DNA from: Microplitis mediator
Lineage: Eukaryota; Arthropoda; Insecta; Hymenoptera; Braconidae
Direction of reading: 5' to 3'
DNA length: 64,000 nt
Assembly: GCF_029852145.1 (NCBI RefSeq)
Contig: NC_079969.1
Coordinates: forward strand, 14,629,142-14,693,141
Shown: positions 53,426 to 63,925 of the stretch, one piece after another
Layout of the letters: each line of letters begins with the position of its first letter
How positions within the stretch are numbered: the first letter of the stretch is position 1
Made by a program: the position numbers and the translations under genes
Notes under the pieces: model-generated
What the model was told of the DNA's origin: nothing
Databases searched by the model: none
Seen by the model: only the letters and a program-made list of their open reading frames with translations

Positions 53426-55735
53426 AAAAGGGGGTTCATGTGGGACATCCAGGAGGCGATAACGACCACGGGTAGAGGGAGGGCAAAAGGAGGGATCCTG
53501 ATAGGGGTAAAAGAAGGAATTAAAATAGGAAAAAGGGGTAAGTGGGATGTGGAGGGTTGGGTGGAAAAAAAGGTTAAGTTAGGAGAAGAGTGGTGGTGGG
53601 TAGTTGGGGTCTACGTAAATGGAGACTTAGAAAGAAAGAAGGATCTCATGAATAAATGGATGGATGAAGTGTGGGAAAACCAAATATTAATTGGTGGTGA
53701 TTTTAATGTGAGAACTGGAGACGAAGGAGGGTTTATGGGTTTAGGAGATCAAATGGATATTGTAGTTAGAAATTCCAGAGATCAGGTTATTAACAAGGAA
53801 GGTAGAGAGCTCTGTAAGCTTATAAATGAAAGAGGCTGGGCAATCCTGAATGGGTGCGTGACTGGGGACGAGGAGGGTGCATGGACTTTCATAGGGCAAA
53901 GAGGCTGCTCGGTTATAAACTTAGTCCTGATTGATGAAAGATGCAGGGATAAGGTTAAGGGCTTAATAGTAGAAGATAGGACCGATTCGGATCATCTCCC
54001 AGTGGTGGTGGAGTTGAAAGCGCGTGGGAAAAGGTCAGACAATGCGACGAAAAAACGGATAGAGATGTCAGGAAGAGGCGTGTGGTCTGAAGAAGGTAAA
54101 GATACGTTCCAGCGTGAGTTTGGAGAGGGTGAAGTTGCAGGAGGTGAAGTGAAAGAGATCTGGGGAGGGCTTAAAAGAAGAATCAAAAGTGCGCTAAGGG
54201 AAGTGAACAAGGGAGGTGGAAAAAGCGGAGGAAACAGGGGGTGGTGGGATGAGGAATGCAAGGATGAGAAAAGAAAGTTAAGGAGAGCCTTAAATAAATT
54301 TAAACGTGGGAAAGGTGAAAAGAAAGAGTATCTGCGGCAGAAAAAGAGGTATGAGAAATTGTGTGAAGAGAAAAAAGAGGCTGAAAGGCGGAAGTGGGAG
54401 GAATATGTATGCAATGCGAAATCCGAGTCTCAAATTTGGAAAGTAGTTAATCAGGGAAGAAAAAAGAGAGAGAATATAAATAAAGAGATTAAGATAGACG
54501 AATGGGATGAGCACTTTAGGAAAGTGCTTGGGGGAGTAGAGGAAAAGAGAGAATTGATGGTTGAATGTAGTGAGAGACTGGAGGTGGATGCAGAAGAAGA
54601 TATTGATTTCAAAGAAGTTAGAGACGTGGTGGGTAAGCTAAAGGACTTTAAGGCGTTAGGGGTGGATGGTATACCGAATGAAGTTTGGAAGTATGGAGGG
54701 GAAGTGCTAAGAGAGCTCTGGGGGATATGTCAAAGAGTATGGCGTGGGGAGAGATGGCCGGATGAATGGAAAAATGGTGTGATTGTGCCTATTAGGAAAA
54801 AAGGTGATGGGACTAAGGTGGAGGATTATAGGGGGATTACGATAATGCAAACTGCGTATAAGGTGTATGTGGGAATTCTGGAGAAGAGGTTCAAGGTAGA
54901 AGTGGAGAGTAAAGGGCTGTTGCCAGAATCTCAGGCTGGTTTTAGGAAAGGGAGAGGGACCATAGATAACATTTACGTTCTAAATTATTTGATCAACCGG
55001 GAAATGGATAAAGATAAAGGGAAAGTATTGGTGTTGTTTGTTGATTTCAAAGCGGCGTTCGATACGGTGGACAGGAGAGAACTAAGTGTGGCTATGAGGG
55101 AGAGAGGAGTGAGGGAAAGTTTGGTGAGAAGATGCGACGAGGTGCTGAAGGAAACGTGTGGTAGAGTGAGGATTGATAAGGAGCTAGGAGAAAGATTCTG
55201 GACGGAGAAAGGGGTGAGACAGGGGTGTCCTTTAAGCCCGTTACTCTTCGTACTCTTTTTAGCGGATCTAGACGAGGAATTAGAGAAAGGCAGGTGGGGA
55301 GGGGTGGAGTTAGCGGGGGGGAAGAAAGTGCGCTCGCTAGCGTATGCAGATGATATAGCGTTGCTGGCCAAAAATGAGGATGATATGAAGGGAATGATAA
55401 GAACACTGGAGAGATTTGTGACAAGAAAGAAGTTAGAGGTAAATGTAGGAAAGACTAAGATTTTAAGATGCAGAAAAGGTGGTGGCAGGAAGAGAAAGGT
55501 ACGGTGGATCTGGGAGGGAAAAGAAATCCAAGAAGTTGATAGATACACGTATTTAGGTTATGTTGTAAGGATGAATGGTGATCAGAGAGAACATGTGAGA
55601 GAAAGAGTAGCAAAGGGAGCGAGGATTTTAGGCCAGATTTGGGGTATAGGTAAATGGAAATTTGGAGGTGATTGGGCTAGAAGATTATGGTTGTTTGACA
55701 GATTGGTATGGCCAGTGATGAGATATGGCGTGTAA
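53213..55735 (+). CDS. LINE ORF1-tail/ORF2 fusion: truncated endonuclease plus reverse transcriptase
   Basis: 840 codons. Residues 1-70 are the ORF1 C-terminus. From about residue 75 the frame is the second half of an APE-type endonuclease (GRAKGGILIGVKEG, ILIGGDFNVRTGDEGG at about 157, TDSDHLPVVVELKARG); the N-terminal catalytic residues are missing, so the fusion is a deletion. RT follows: LKDFKALGVDGIPNEVWKYG, VIVPIRKKGDGTKVEDYRGI, ESQAGFRKGRGTIDNIYVLN, LFVDFKAAFDTVDRREL, VRQGCPLSPLLFVLFLADLD, LAYADDIALLAKN with Y-A-D-D at about residue 710, and KLEVNVGKTKILRC. TAA at 55733 replaces a sense codon and the same frame continues. Confidence 0.85.
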   Translation: MRKIGGLDKEGKGLILVELEGFDRKREVMVAKSKLKGEKIRVEDDLTFEERRIRRIIIDEAMKERAIRDSCKRGFMWDIQEAITTTGRGRAKGGILIGVKEGIKIGKRGKWDVEGWVEKKVKLGEEWWWVVGVYVNGDLERKKDLMNKWMDEVWENQILIGGDFNVRTGDEGGFMGLGDQMDIVVRNSRDQVINKEGRELCKLINERGWAILNGCVTGDEEGAWTFIGQRGCSVINLVLIDERCRDKVKGLIVEDRTDSDHLPVVVELKARGKRSDNATKKRIEMSGRGVWSEEGKDTFQREFGEGEVAGGEVKEIWGGLKRRIKSALREVNKGGGKSGGNRGWWDEECKDEKRKLRRALNKFKRGKGEKKEYLRQKKRYEKLCEEKKEAERRKWEEYVCNAKSESQIWKVVNQGRKKRENINKEIKIDEWDEHFRKVLGGVEEKRELMVECSERLEVDAEEDIDFKEVRDVVGKLKDFKALGVDGIPNEVWKYGGEVLRELWGICQRVWRGERWPDEWKNGVIVPIRKKGDGTKVEDYRGITIMQTAYKVYVGILEKRFKVEVESKGLLPESQAGFRKGRGTIDNIYVLNYLINREMDKDKGKVLVLFVDFKAAFDTVDRRELSVAMRERGVRESLVRRCDEVLKETCGRVRIDKELGERFWTEKGVRQGCPLSPLLFVLFLADLDEELEKGRWGGVELAGGKKVRSLAYADDIALLAKNEDDMKGMIRTLERFVTRKKLEVNVGKTKILRCRKGGGRKRKVRWIWEGKEIQEVDRYTYLGYVVRMNGDQREHVRERVAKGARILGQIWGIGKWKFGGDWARRLWLFDRLVWPVMRYGV

Positions 55736-56482
55736 ATTTGGGGGTGGAAAGGTAGAGAGGAGATAGAAAGAATCCAGGAAAGATACCTGAGATGGGTGCT
55801 AGAGGTCTCGAGAAGGGTGGCGGGATACTTGGTGAGAGAAGAACTGCAGAGAGACCGCTTGGAAGGTAAGGCTGGGATGAGGGCTTGGAGTTATGAGAAA
55901 AGAGTTAAGGAGGGGGGAGGAGGGCCGATTGCGTGGAGATGCAGAATGGAAATGAGAAAGAGAATTAGGGCAGGAAGAGGGCTAGGAGGGTGGGAAGCGG
56001 AAAGGAGAGACTTTTATGAGGATAGAGAGCTAAATCTTATGGAGGTTGAAAGGAGGTGGGAAGAAGGAGAAATGAGAGGGGAAGCGTTTGTAAAAATGGA
56101 TAAACGGAAACAAGAAAGGGAGAGGTGGGAGAAAATATGGAGCTCAAGAAGCAACGGAGAGTACAAGTTTGTTAAAAGCGCAGGGATTCTGGGATACCTT
56201 AAAAAAGGTTGGAGTGAGGAAAGGTGAAGTAGGATTGCTAGATTCAGGCTAGGAGACTGTTTAAAAGGGAATAGGTACTGGGAAAAAAGGGATAATAGAC
56301 TCTGTAACGTCTGCGGGATGGAAAGGGAGACGTGGGAGCATGTCTGGGAGGTATGTTCGGGTTTTGGGTTGGAAAAAGGATGGCAGGAAATGAGGAAGCA
56401 GGTATTGGGGGAGGGGGGGCAAGGTGAGAGTTGGCTAAAGGGTATTGAATTGCTTTGGGGGATCTCGGGGTGGAATAAGTAA
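55736..56482 (+). pseudogene. LINE ORF2 C-terminal part with zinc knuckle
   Basis: In frame beyond the stop: ERIQERYLRWVLEVSRRVAG, YLVREELQRDRLEGKAG, a charged helical region, TGA at 56225 after GYLKKGWSEER, then RIARFRLGDCLKGNRYWEK and LCNVCGMERETWEHVWEVC (C-x2-C-x8-H-x4-C), ending GWNK before TAA. The knuckle is thought to bind template RNA or target DNA. Confidence 0.7.
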
Positions 56483-56816
56483 AGGGGAAAATTAGTATGA
56501 AGGCAGCGGAAGCGGAGGTCCCGGAGTGCGTGTGTGAGGGATGAAAGAGTGTAGTAGAAGCGTGAGGCGGTTTTTTCTTTCCACCAAAGGTGTTTCTTTT
56601 TCCCGCCATTAGGTTTATAAGTGTGAGAGGAAATATTGTAGTGTGCTGAGGATGGATAGTTTTGGCTAGCTATAAGAGTTGAAAGTTTATGTAGTAGAGG
56701 ATAAGTTGATTTGCTGTAAATTCTAGAATGTAAGATTATTTGTAAGATTATTGTATGCGGAACGGGGGTCCGCTATGTGTACCCCTGATAAAAGGGCAAA
56801 TGAATTATTATTATTA
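56483..56816 (+). other. LINE 3' UTR and (ATT)n tail
   Basis: Contains GGAACGGGGGTCCGCTATGT, whose GGGGGTCC can pair with GTACCCC, followed by AAAAGGGCAAATGAATT and five ATT units. Confidence 0.6.
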
Positions 56817-56935
56817 TTATAAGAATTTTTATAAAATTTTGCTGTAAAATCTTATCTAATCTTACAAAATTTTATAAAATTGTATAAAATTTTATATGAT
56901 TTTATAAAATTTTATAAAAACATTTTTTCCCGGAA
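56817..56935. mobile_element. Right end of a CCCGGGAAAA-type element
   Basis: TTATAAAATTTT repeats end in AAACATTTTTTCCCGG, complementary to the left end at 46179. The matching left end of this larger element is unclear; the LINE may have inserted into it. Confidence 0.5.
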
Positions 56936-57753
56936 TTATAATTTATTTAATTTATTTAAAAAGGCCCAGGGCTAGATAACAATAATAATAGTAATTAAGG
57001 GCGATTGTTGCGCCACGTGGGTGGCCAACAAGTGGCCGGCCCAAAAAGTAGGCAGAAAGGTACGGATAATCAAAGTGAGCACACGTTGTCGTTATAGTAA
57101 AGTCTAATATACGTCGTAATTACGTTTCATTTTTTTTGTCGCAATTAACAGCAATTAATTAAATAAAAGTAAAAATTTACCGGGTGATTGAGTTCCAGTA
57201 CTAGTTGTGGATTTATTCGGAAAACAATATCGAGTAAGTACTCTTGTATTCCCCTCTAATGCATTACTACTGATAACCTCCCCGGGAATTGTTGGTATTC
57301 GCGACGTAAATTCACATGTGTTTTACACACCCGTGAATAATTTGGCTGATTTTGTGTTTCGCTACCCCTGAATGATACATTTAAATATATAGAAAGAATT
57401 GGGGATGATAAAATAATTATATTTTATTTAAATTATAATTTAGATATTGGAAATTGCGCGCTTGCAGCAGTTCACTGTATAGATATATATATATAGATAC
57501 ATATATCTATACTTATAGCTATAGCTATACGCCGGCTCTGGAGAAAATTCCTGAGTCGACGACGTAATAGTTCAGGGGAAAAATTCCTGAACAATAATAA
57601 TAATTATAAAGCGGAATTATTATTATTATTTATGATAGTTTTGATTATTATTTAAATAATTAAACCCGAGTTATTAGTATTTATATTTTTCTTTTCTGTG
57701 CATAATTTGCAGTTTTTGTGTACCCCAGCGGTCAAGTAATTTATATTATATAT
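56936..57753. other. Unassigned non-coding stretch, LTR/leader-like
   Basis: More GC-balanced; CACGTGGGTGGCCAACAAGTG and a donor-like ATATCGA/GTAAGTACTC at about 57234. It may be a displaced LTR or leader, but no pair was found. Confidence 0.25.
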
Positions 57754-58655
57754 ATTAGGGTGGCCCAAAAAAACCGACTATTTTTTTTTTTGAGTCTCCA
57801 ATAAAAATTTGTTAGTTTAAGATGTTTTAAGAAGCCTCTCCGAAAATCAGCTCGATAAAAAATTTTCAAGAGGTCGCTCACGAATTTTGAAAATATCAAA
57901 AATGATTGGAATTAGGATTTTTTGTTTCTGAATTTTTTCTTCCTCGTAGCAGCAATATTTTATATCTGTAAAATTATGACTATGCTGAAAATTTCAGCCC
58001 AATATCTAAATATTTAAACGGCGCTCAAGAATTTTGAATATTAACTAATAATATGTAACTAATACTTCGAATTAGTTTTTGTATTTTTTTATAACTCAAT
58101 TACTGTCATTTCACTTAAATATAACTTTTGCATAACCAAAAATATACAGGACAGTCTTAAACAATAAAATTGGGTAAGTTTTGAATAAGCGAAAAAACCT
58201 ACAAATTGAATTAAAAAATAAAAAAGTATGTAAATAACTTATTATTTCTATTTCTCGGGTTGTATTTTTATTCATTATGATACAAATTGATGGTAAAAAA
58301 ATTGAGAAGGTTTATTATTAATATTCAAGGGTCGCTCGAAAACATCCAAGAGACAGTACTCGGAAACATTCAAAATTTTTGAGCGACGTTTAAACATTTT
58401 AATTTTGAGCTGAAATTTTCAGGGTAGTCATGATTTCACAAATATGAACAATAGCTGCCACGAGAAAGAAGATATTTAGAACAAAAAAAATCCTAATTTC
58501 GATCATTTTTGATATTTTCAAAATTCGTGAGCGACCTCTTTAAAATTTTTTATCGAGCTGATTTTCGGAGAGGCGTCTTGAAACATCTTAAACCAACAAA
58601 TTTTAATTAGAGACTCGAAAAAAAAAATAGTCGGTTTTTTTGGGCCACCCTAATG
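57754..58655. mobile_element. TA-flanked TIR element (GGGTGGCCCAAAAAAACCGAC ends)
   Basis: TAGGGTGGCCCAAAAAAACC mirrors GGTTTTTTTGGGCCACCCTA. Arms of ~280 bases include CGGAGAGGCKTCTTRAAAC and GAGGTCGCTCACGAATTTTG. TA lies at both borders. Non-coding. Related single ends occur at 3086 and 63.9 kb. Confidence 0.85.
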
Positions 58656-59515
58656 TATATAACTATAAATAATTATTGAAAGAGGGATAATTGATTATTT
58701 AAACTAATTTATGTTATAATTTTGGAAAATTGGTGAATGAGAGTGAGAGTGGACGATATCTTTCTCCCCCTATAAAGTGTAAAGGGGTAACCGAAGGTTT
58801 AAAATTGTGATTATCTTTTATTGATATTAATTAATCTTGATGAAATATTTATTTTATTTAATGAAGTTATTATAATATATTAATGATTATTATTGATTTA
58901 AATATTGGATTTGAGTTTGGAATTATTTTTGCATTATGTAGATTCTAGCCCCAGGGGTTAATTAACGATTATAATTTTTGTTCTTAAAATTAATCTATTG
59001 TACCAAAAATCTATTTGGTATTGATATAAATAATTTAACCAACAATTTTCGAGGAAATACTTGGCATTTATTTTCCTGGGTCTTTTTTCTGCTGTATTTA
59101 ATTTGATTTATTATTTTATATATATTTAACTGTGCTTATTATTTTCTGATTATTTCTTTTCTTTTAATTTCGATCGATTTTATCCGCCTTGTTACTGGCT
59201 ACTCGCTCGGATCTTTCCTCGCAAAATTTTCCCCCTGATAAAATATTTTGTCCGTTTTATAGAAACGGTCTGGCGCCTACGTGCATAATCCAGCCTGAGG
59301 AGCTGGTCCAGGCACACCCTTATTTTATTAATTGTAATTTGATAACACTATTATTTATTTAAAAATTTAAAAATTAATTGAAGTGACATTTATCATTACT
59401 TCATTTTTCCGGACTTTTGAACTTATAATTTTTTTTTTGTTATACACGTGGGTGACCGCATACGGTACTGGGGTTGTTCGCGTCTCCGTCGCGAATTTAA
59501 AAACAGTATTCGTTA
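58656..59515. other. Unassigned non-coding stretch
   Basis: No gene recognised. A TCTGGCGCC string at about 59269 resembles a retroelement primer-site motif but is isolated. Confidence 0.25.
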
Positions 59516-59519
59516 TAAA

Positions 59520-59875
59520 TTGATCGGATGAGTCGCTTCGAAAATAATCGAAAAAAACCGTTTTTTACCATTTCTTTCTCGATCGATATCTCTCGAACAA
59601 ATAAACCGATTTTGATGGTTCAGGCGGCAATCGGCGCGTTTTATTAAATTATAGCGCTGATTAGATTTTGGAATCGATCGATCAAGCCATTTCTGAAAAA
59701 TTTAAAAAAAACTGAAAATAAATTTTTTTTTTTTGTATTTCTTCTATATCTTAGAGTCCATTCGATCAATCGATTTGAAATTTTCAGAAAAATTGACGGC
59801 CAACAAACTCTTTCGATTGCAACCTCAAAAATCTCAATCGGTCAATTCATTAAAAAGATATGAAGAGCTTACATC

Positions 59876-59971
<96 letters not shown>

Positions 59972-60130
59972 TACAGACACTCGGACATCCTTCTAGGAAC
60001 AGTCAGAATAGCTTCCTAGGACTTTAAAACGTTGACATCTGATGAAAACTCGATTTTTGAAAATCGGAGTAAAACCAATAACTTCCCGAATTTTCAGAAA
60101 ATTTCCAATTTTCTTAGTGGGAAGTTAAAA
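59520..60130 (-). mobile_element. CTTCCCGC-family copy
   Basis: Contains the ~160-bp internal unit (AACCGATTTTGATGGTTCAG, TTTATTAAATTATAGCGCTG), a (CA)n run in place of (TACG)n, then GACATCTGATGAAAACTCG, the AACTTCCCGAATTTTCAGAA block and GTGGGAAGTTAAAA. Orientation is opposite to the 19.87-kb copy. Confidence 0.65.
59878..59968. repeat. (CA)n microsatellite
   Basis: About 45 CA units with one CG interruption. Confidence 0.95.
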
Positions 60131-60450
60131 ATTGAGCTACCGATTTTCCTGTAATGGTGATAATATTCGTTTTAAATTTCAAGTCTGTAGGTCTCTTAGT
60201 CAAAATAACGTGGAAATTTTTATTTCTTAGGCCCCCGCAAACGCCTATAACAATCGATTTTATAAAAAAAAATTACCTATCGATTTTCTCGTATTGTTGG
60301 TAATATTCATTTCGACTTTCAAGTTTGGAGGTCTCTTGGCCAAAAAACGTGAAAATTTTTATTTCTTACGCCTCCGCTTAGCCCCACAAGTATCGATTTA
60401 GAATAGGAAATTACACCATCAATTTTTTCAGTCTGTCAGTAATTTTTATT

Positions 60451-60515
60451 TTGCTATGGAAACGGTTGCTATGGTACCGGTTGCCATGGCAACACTTGCT
60501 ATGGCAATAGTTGCT
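60451..60515. promoter_or_regulatory. Cluster of RFX X-box-like palindromes
   Basis: Four or five imperfect 14-15-base repeats of GTTGCYATGGYAAC occur in a row; the one at 60480-60493, GTTGCCATGGCAAC, is a perfect match to the RFX X-box consensus. It may be regulatory or simply a minisatellite with this unit. No recognisable gene is adjacent. Confidence 0.35.
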
Positions 60516-61374
60516 ACACCATCTAGTAGTAGGCAATCAGAGAGCATTTGGTCGTTAGCCAATGAGGAGCGAGGATTCGGTAAATAGCCAAGAAGTCAAT
60601 TTTAAGTAGAAGTTTCATAAAATCCGTTCTTAGTGAGCGTCTACGTTGTGAAAGGATTATGTATGCCAAATTTCGAGTTCATAGGCCATACAGTTTCGGA
60701 GATCTCGTGATGAGTGAGTCATTGAGTAAGTTGTATTTCGCTTATCTTTGTGTAGATAAAAATGTGTAGATTCGTCATATTTTTCACGAATAATGTGGAC
60801 GTTCTTCGCGATACTTATTCTTTGTAGTGTTATTTTTCACCAATCAGAGACGTACTTTCTTACAATGAAATGCAAAATATTATATTGTAAAGTTAGAATA
60901 CTAAGATAGTCTTTATGTGGTGAGGGCAATGTTTTCAGCACGAGTCGTAGGCCCGTGTACAAGACCCGAAGACGTGTGCTAAAATCATTTTGCTTGCCGG
61001 ATAAAGATTATCTGAGTGTGCTACTATGCACTATATTTTATTCAACAATTGTCTGATTCACGCGATTAATGACAATGTGCGAAGCAAAGTCTGTGGCTGT
61101 TTAGCGACACGGTGCACCCACAAAATTACAACAAACTATCGGCTTTAAAATTCAGAATTCATATTTGACTGATTTAAAATTCAATCGGATGTTTTAATTA
61201 TTAATTCCAATATTTATTAACAAAATAAATACAACACAACCACGCGGTATAACCCACTCCCCATATGATGAATTGAAGTAACCAATTTAGTGTACTAGCT
61301 GTTCAACATGGATTTAGACAAAAAACTTAAAGTCGTTCATTGAGTTTTTACGATGTTTAATAGATGGAGCTCAG
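60516..61374. other. Unassigned non-coding stretch
   Basis: No ORF, repeat or RNA gene recognised. Confidence 0.3.
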
Positions 61375-62607
61375 TTAAGGGGTTATATCCACTTGCGAGG
61401 CAGAAAAAACGCGTTTTTTTGTGAATTTTTTTCCAAGAGGCATTTTATTTTATACATTAATGGAAAAAATGTACTTAAACAGAATTTAATGTACTTTAAC
61501 AATCAGCGGTTTATTTAAAAAAATATTGGATCCCCTAGCTCCTGTAGATGATCTGCGGAGAGACCTCCAAAAAAAGGTGCTTGGCGGTGAGCAAGATATC
61601 TCTGGTCCAAATTATCTGAAAACCAAAAACCAAAAATATTCAGTTTTGTAATAAATAAATACAAGTAATGATCGAAGGTCTAGTCAAAATTTTGATTTTT
61701 GACAAAATGGCGGCTGCTCAAAAAAAAAATTCAATTTTTCATGAAAATTTTTCACTTCGAAGTGGCTTAAAAAATCGAAATTATTGTCCAAAACCTTATT
61801 CCTTCGATCATTACCTGAAAAATATATCTGAGTAAGTCGTGTAAAAATTTCAAACCGATCGGTTTAGCGGTTTCGGAGAAATTTTGCTCACCGACTCTGA
61901 AAACACGGTTTTGAGATAAACGCGTTTAAAGTTTCGGGAACGATTTACACTAAATTAAAATTTTTTTTTTCAACTTACATCGTGTCATCTATTCCAGCAT
62001 CATAAGAGGAACCATCTGCTTCGTCGTTCTCCTCCAAAATGTTTAATTGTTGTTGTCTACGAGCCATTCTCCCCTCGCGCGTCGACCCTTGCGATATTGC
62101 GTCCGAAATTGAGATGCGCTCTGCGTCGTCTTTACTCGCGTAGGAATGAACATTGGGTCCAAGTGATAATCCCATAGCACTCATATAACATTTACTTGAA
62201 TTAATTAAACTTTACACACTGAGAAATACACGAACTGAGCACAAACACAACTTGTCTACGTGGAAATCACTTTTAACTGATGAATTCACATATTTTTAAC
62301 TTAAAATTCCTCAACATAGGTTTCAGGTATAAACTAGACCTTCTGTATTATTATTTTAGGGTCCCAAACACAATATAAGTCGAGAACAAAAGTATAGCGG
62401 CTACGAGAAATAGCTGCTACTCCGGCTCGCGCGCTGCCTACTTTCGAACGCTCGGAGACGTCCTTACTAATACGCTCATATCTCCGAAACTAATTGTCGG
62501 ATCGATTTGAAATTTTCAGAGAATATTCTTGAATATATGTACATTCAAAAAATGACAAAAAAAATAATTCGATTTTTTGAAAATCACAAGTGGATATAAC
62601 CCCTTAA
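61375..62607. mobile_element. TTAA-flanked piggyBac-like element, internally deleted
   Basis: TTAAGGGGTTATATCCACTTG mirrors CAAGTGGATATAACCCCTTAA: a 17-base perfect inverted repeat with TTAA on both sides, as piggyBac-type transposases make. It keeps one minus-strand coding exon with a splice donor (61979-62184). The rest is non-coding, so it cannot move on its own. Confidence 0.8.
61979..62184 (-). pseudogene. First exon of the TTAA element's lost gene
   Basis: ATG at 62184 (minus) reads MSAMGLSLGPNVHSYASKDD, then AERISISDAISQGSTREGRM, ARRQQQLNILEENDEADGSS and YDAGIDD, ending at ACGAT/GTAAGTTG, an excellent donor. The acidic C-terminal half is like the N-terminal region of many piggyBac-like transposases, but that is inference; there is no catalytic domain. 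Downstream exons are missing within the element. Confidence 0.5.
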
Positions 62608-63749
62608 AAATCTTGAGACGCGTGGTGAAATGTTATTTCACCATTCACTTTTTACAACGCCGGTGAAAGTCGAGGACATCTATTTTGATTTCACACAACT
62701 TCTTTGCACCAGTTGGTAAACAGCCGTTTAGGGATCGCAACGCAGATGTCATAAAGTGCGCAAATCAGGTTTGCGTTGAATAAAAAATTTTTTAGATGAT
62801 ATTCGGACAAATAAATAAAATTTAAGATAAATTGATCAGAAAAATAAAAAAAAAATTTCTTCAAAATAGAAAAAACGATGTGCACACTTTAAATTGTGGC
62901 TTAAAAATTTTGTAATACAAAGTAGAAATTTTTTAATATTTTTGAAACAAATCGTACGCTTCAGACTTTACAAAAAAGACGATTAACTTGGTGTTAATGA
63001 CTTGATTCAATTTTTTTTCTATTTTTTTCCTGAAACTAAATTCAAAATTGAAAAAATCGATGCCCGATTTTTTTAGATTATCAATATTTATCACAAATTT
63101 ATCGGCATTGAAATTTTTTTGTCGAAAATTTTAAAAGATCGATAACTTAACAAAGATTCGCAATAAAAGGCTCAAAAATGGCGTGGAAGGTGCTTTCAAT
63201 TCGTACTAAAACTCCTCAAAAAATGAGAGAAATCGAAAAGGGTCGAGTCGAAAACTCGGTGACTTGATGTGGAATTCCTAATATACTTATGTGTACTTTT
63301 CACTGGAATTTTTCAATGTAATCTTGCCATTCGGCCGTCACCTTGACATTTTATTTAAATAAATAAATAAACTAATAAGTAAATAAATAAAGAAATCAAT
63401 TCACTCTTTTAAAAGTTATTCAAGGCTACTGAAGTCGTTTTGACTTAACTTCAACCTTGAATAATTTTCGAAAAAGTGATTTTAGCAATAAGTTTTAAGA
63501 GACTTTTCTTGCAGAGCATATAATTTCCTTCAAGAATGTTTGTCGGCTTCTTTTCAGATACTGATTGTTACATTAATTAAAAAATTTCCAAGTTAAACAC
63601 TCAAATTGTAGAATCATTCCAATGTTTAAGGCATGATTCTAAGCAAACGGTTCATCTAATGTAAAACTTCAATCATACCTTTTTTTGTAGATCTTGTAAT
63701 TTCCTTCAAGGAATATTTCCAAGGGAATTTCGTTTATCTCGATGGTTTA
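62608..63749. other. Unassigned AT-rich stretch
   Basis: No gene recognised. The minus-strand frame at 62691-62885 is low-complexity and unsupported. Confidence 0.3.
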
Positions 63750-63925
63750 AGAGTTATCAGACAAAAATCCGTTCATTAATAGAAAATCAAAAATTTCGAT
63801 GATACACCTCTTAATTTTAAGGGCTCAAATTTGGACAAAAATTTTTTTTGTCATCCTAAATTATATTTTCGATGTACTTTAAAAAAATAGTCGATTATTT
63901 TGGCCCATTCTAATACATATATACA
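63750..63925. mobile_element. Right end of a TA-type TIR element
   Basis: AAAAATAGTCGATTATTTTG followed by GCCCATTCTAATAC resembles the right end of the 57754-58655 family. Its left end was not found in the window. Confidence 0.45.

Larger units (their letters stand above)
52431..56816 (+). mobile_element. LINE (non-LTR retrotransposon), nearly full length
   Basis: G/A-rich 5' leader, ORF1, endonuclease/RT ORF2, C-terminal zinc knuckle, 3' UTR and an (ATT)n tail at 56803-56816. Strong purine bias on the sense strand sets it apart from all neighbours. Damage: ORF1 frame break near 53.2 kb, loss of the endonuclease N-terminus, and stops at 55733 and 56225. The C-terminal C-x2-C-x8-H-x4-C knuckle and RT motifs suggest the R1/I/Jockey assemblage; clade not determined. 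Confidence 0.85.

Noticed and set aside
52848..55548. Several long Ser/Leu/Phe-rich minus-strand ORFs
   Set aside because: Complement of the purine-rich LINE coding strand; stop codons are depleted there by composition.
59269..59280. TGGCGCC as a retroelement primer binding site
   Set aside because: No LTR end directly before it and no gag after it.
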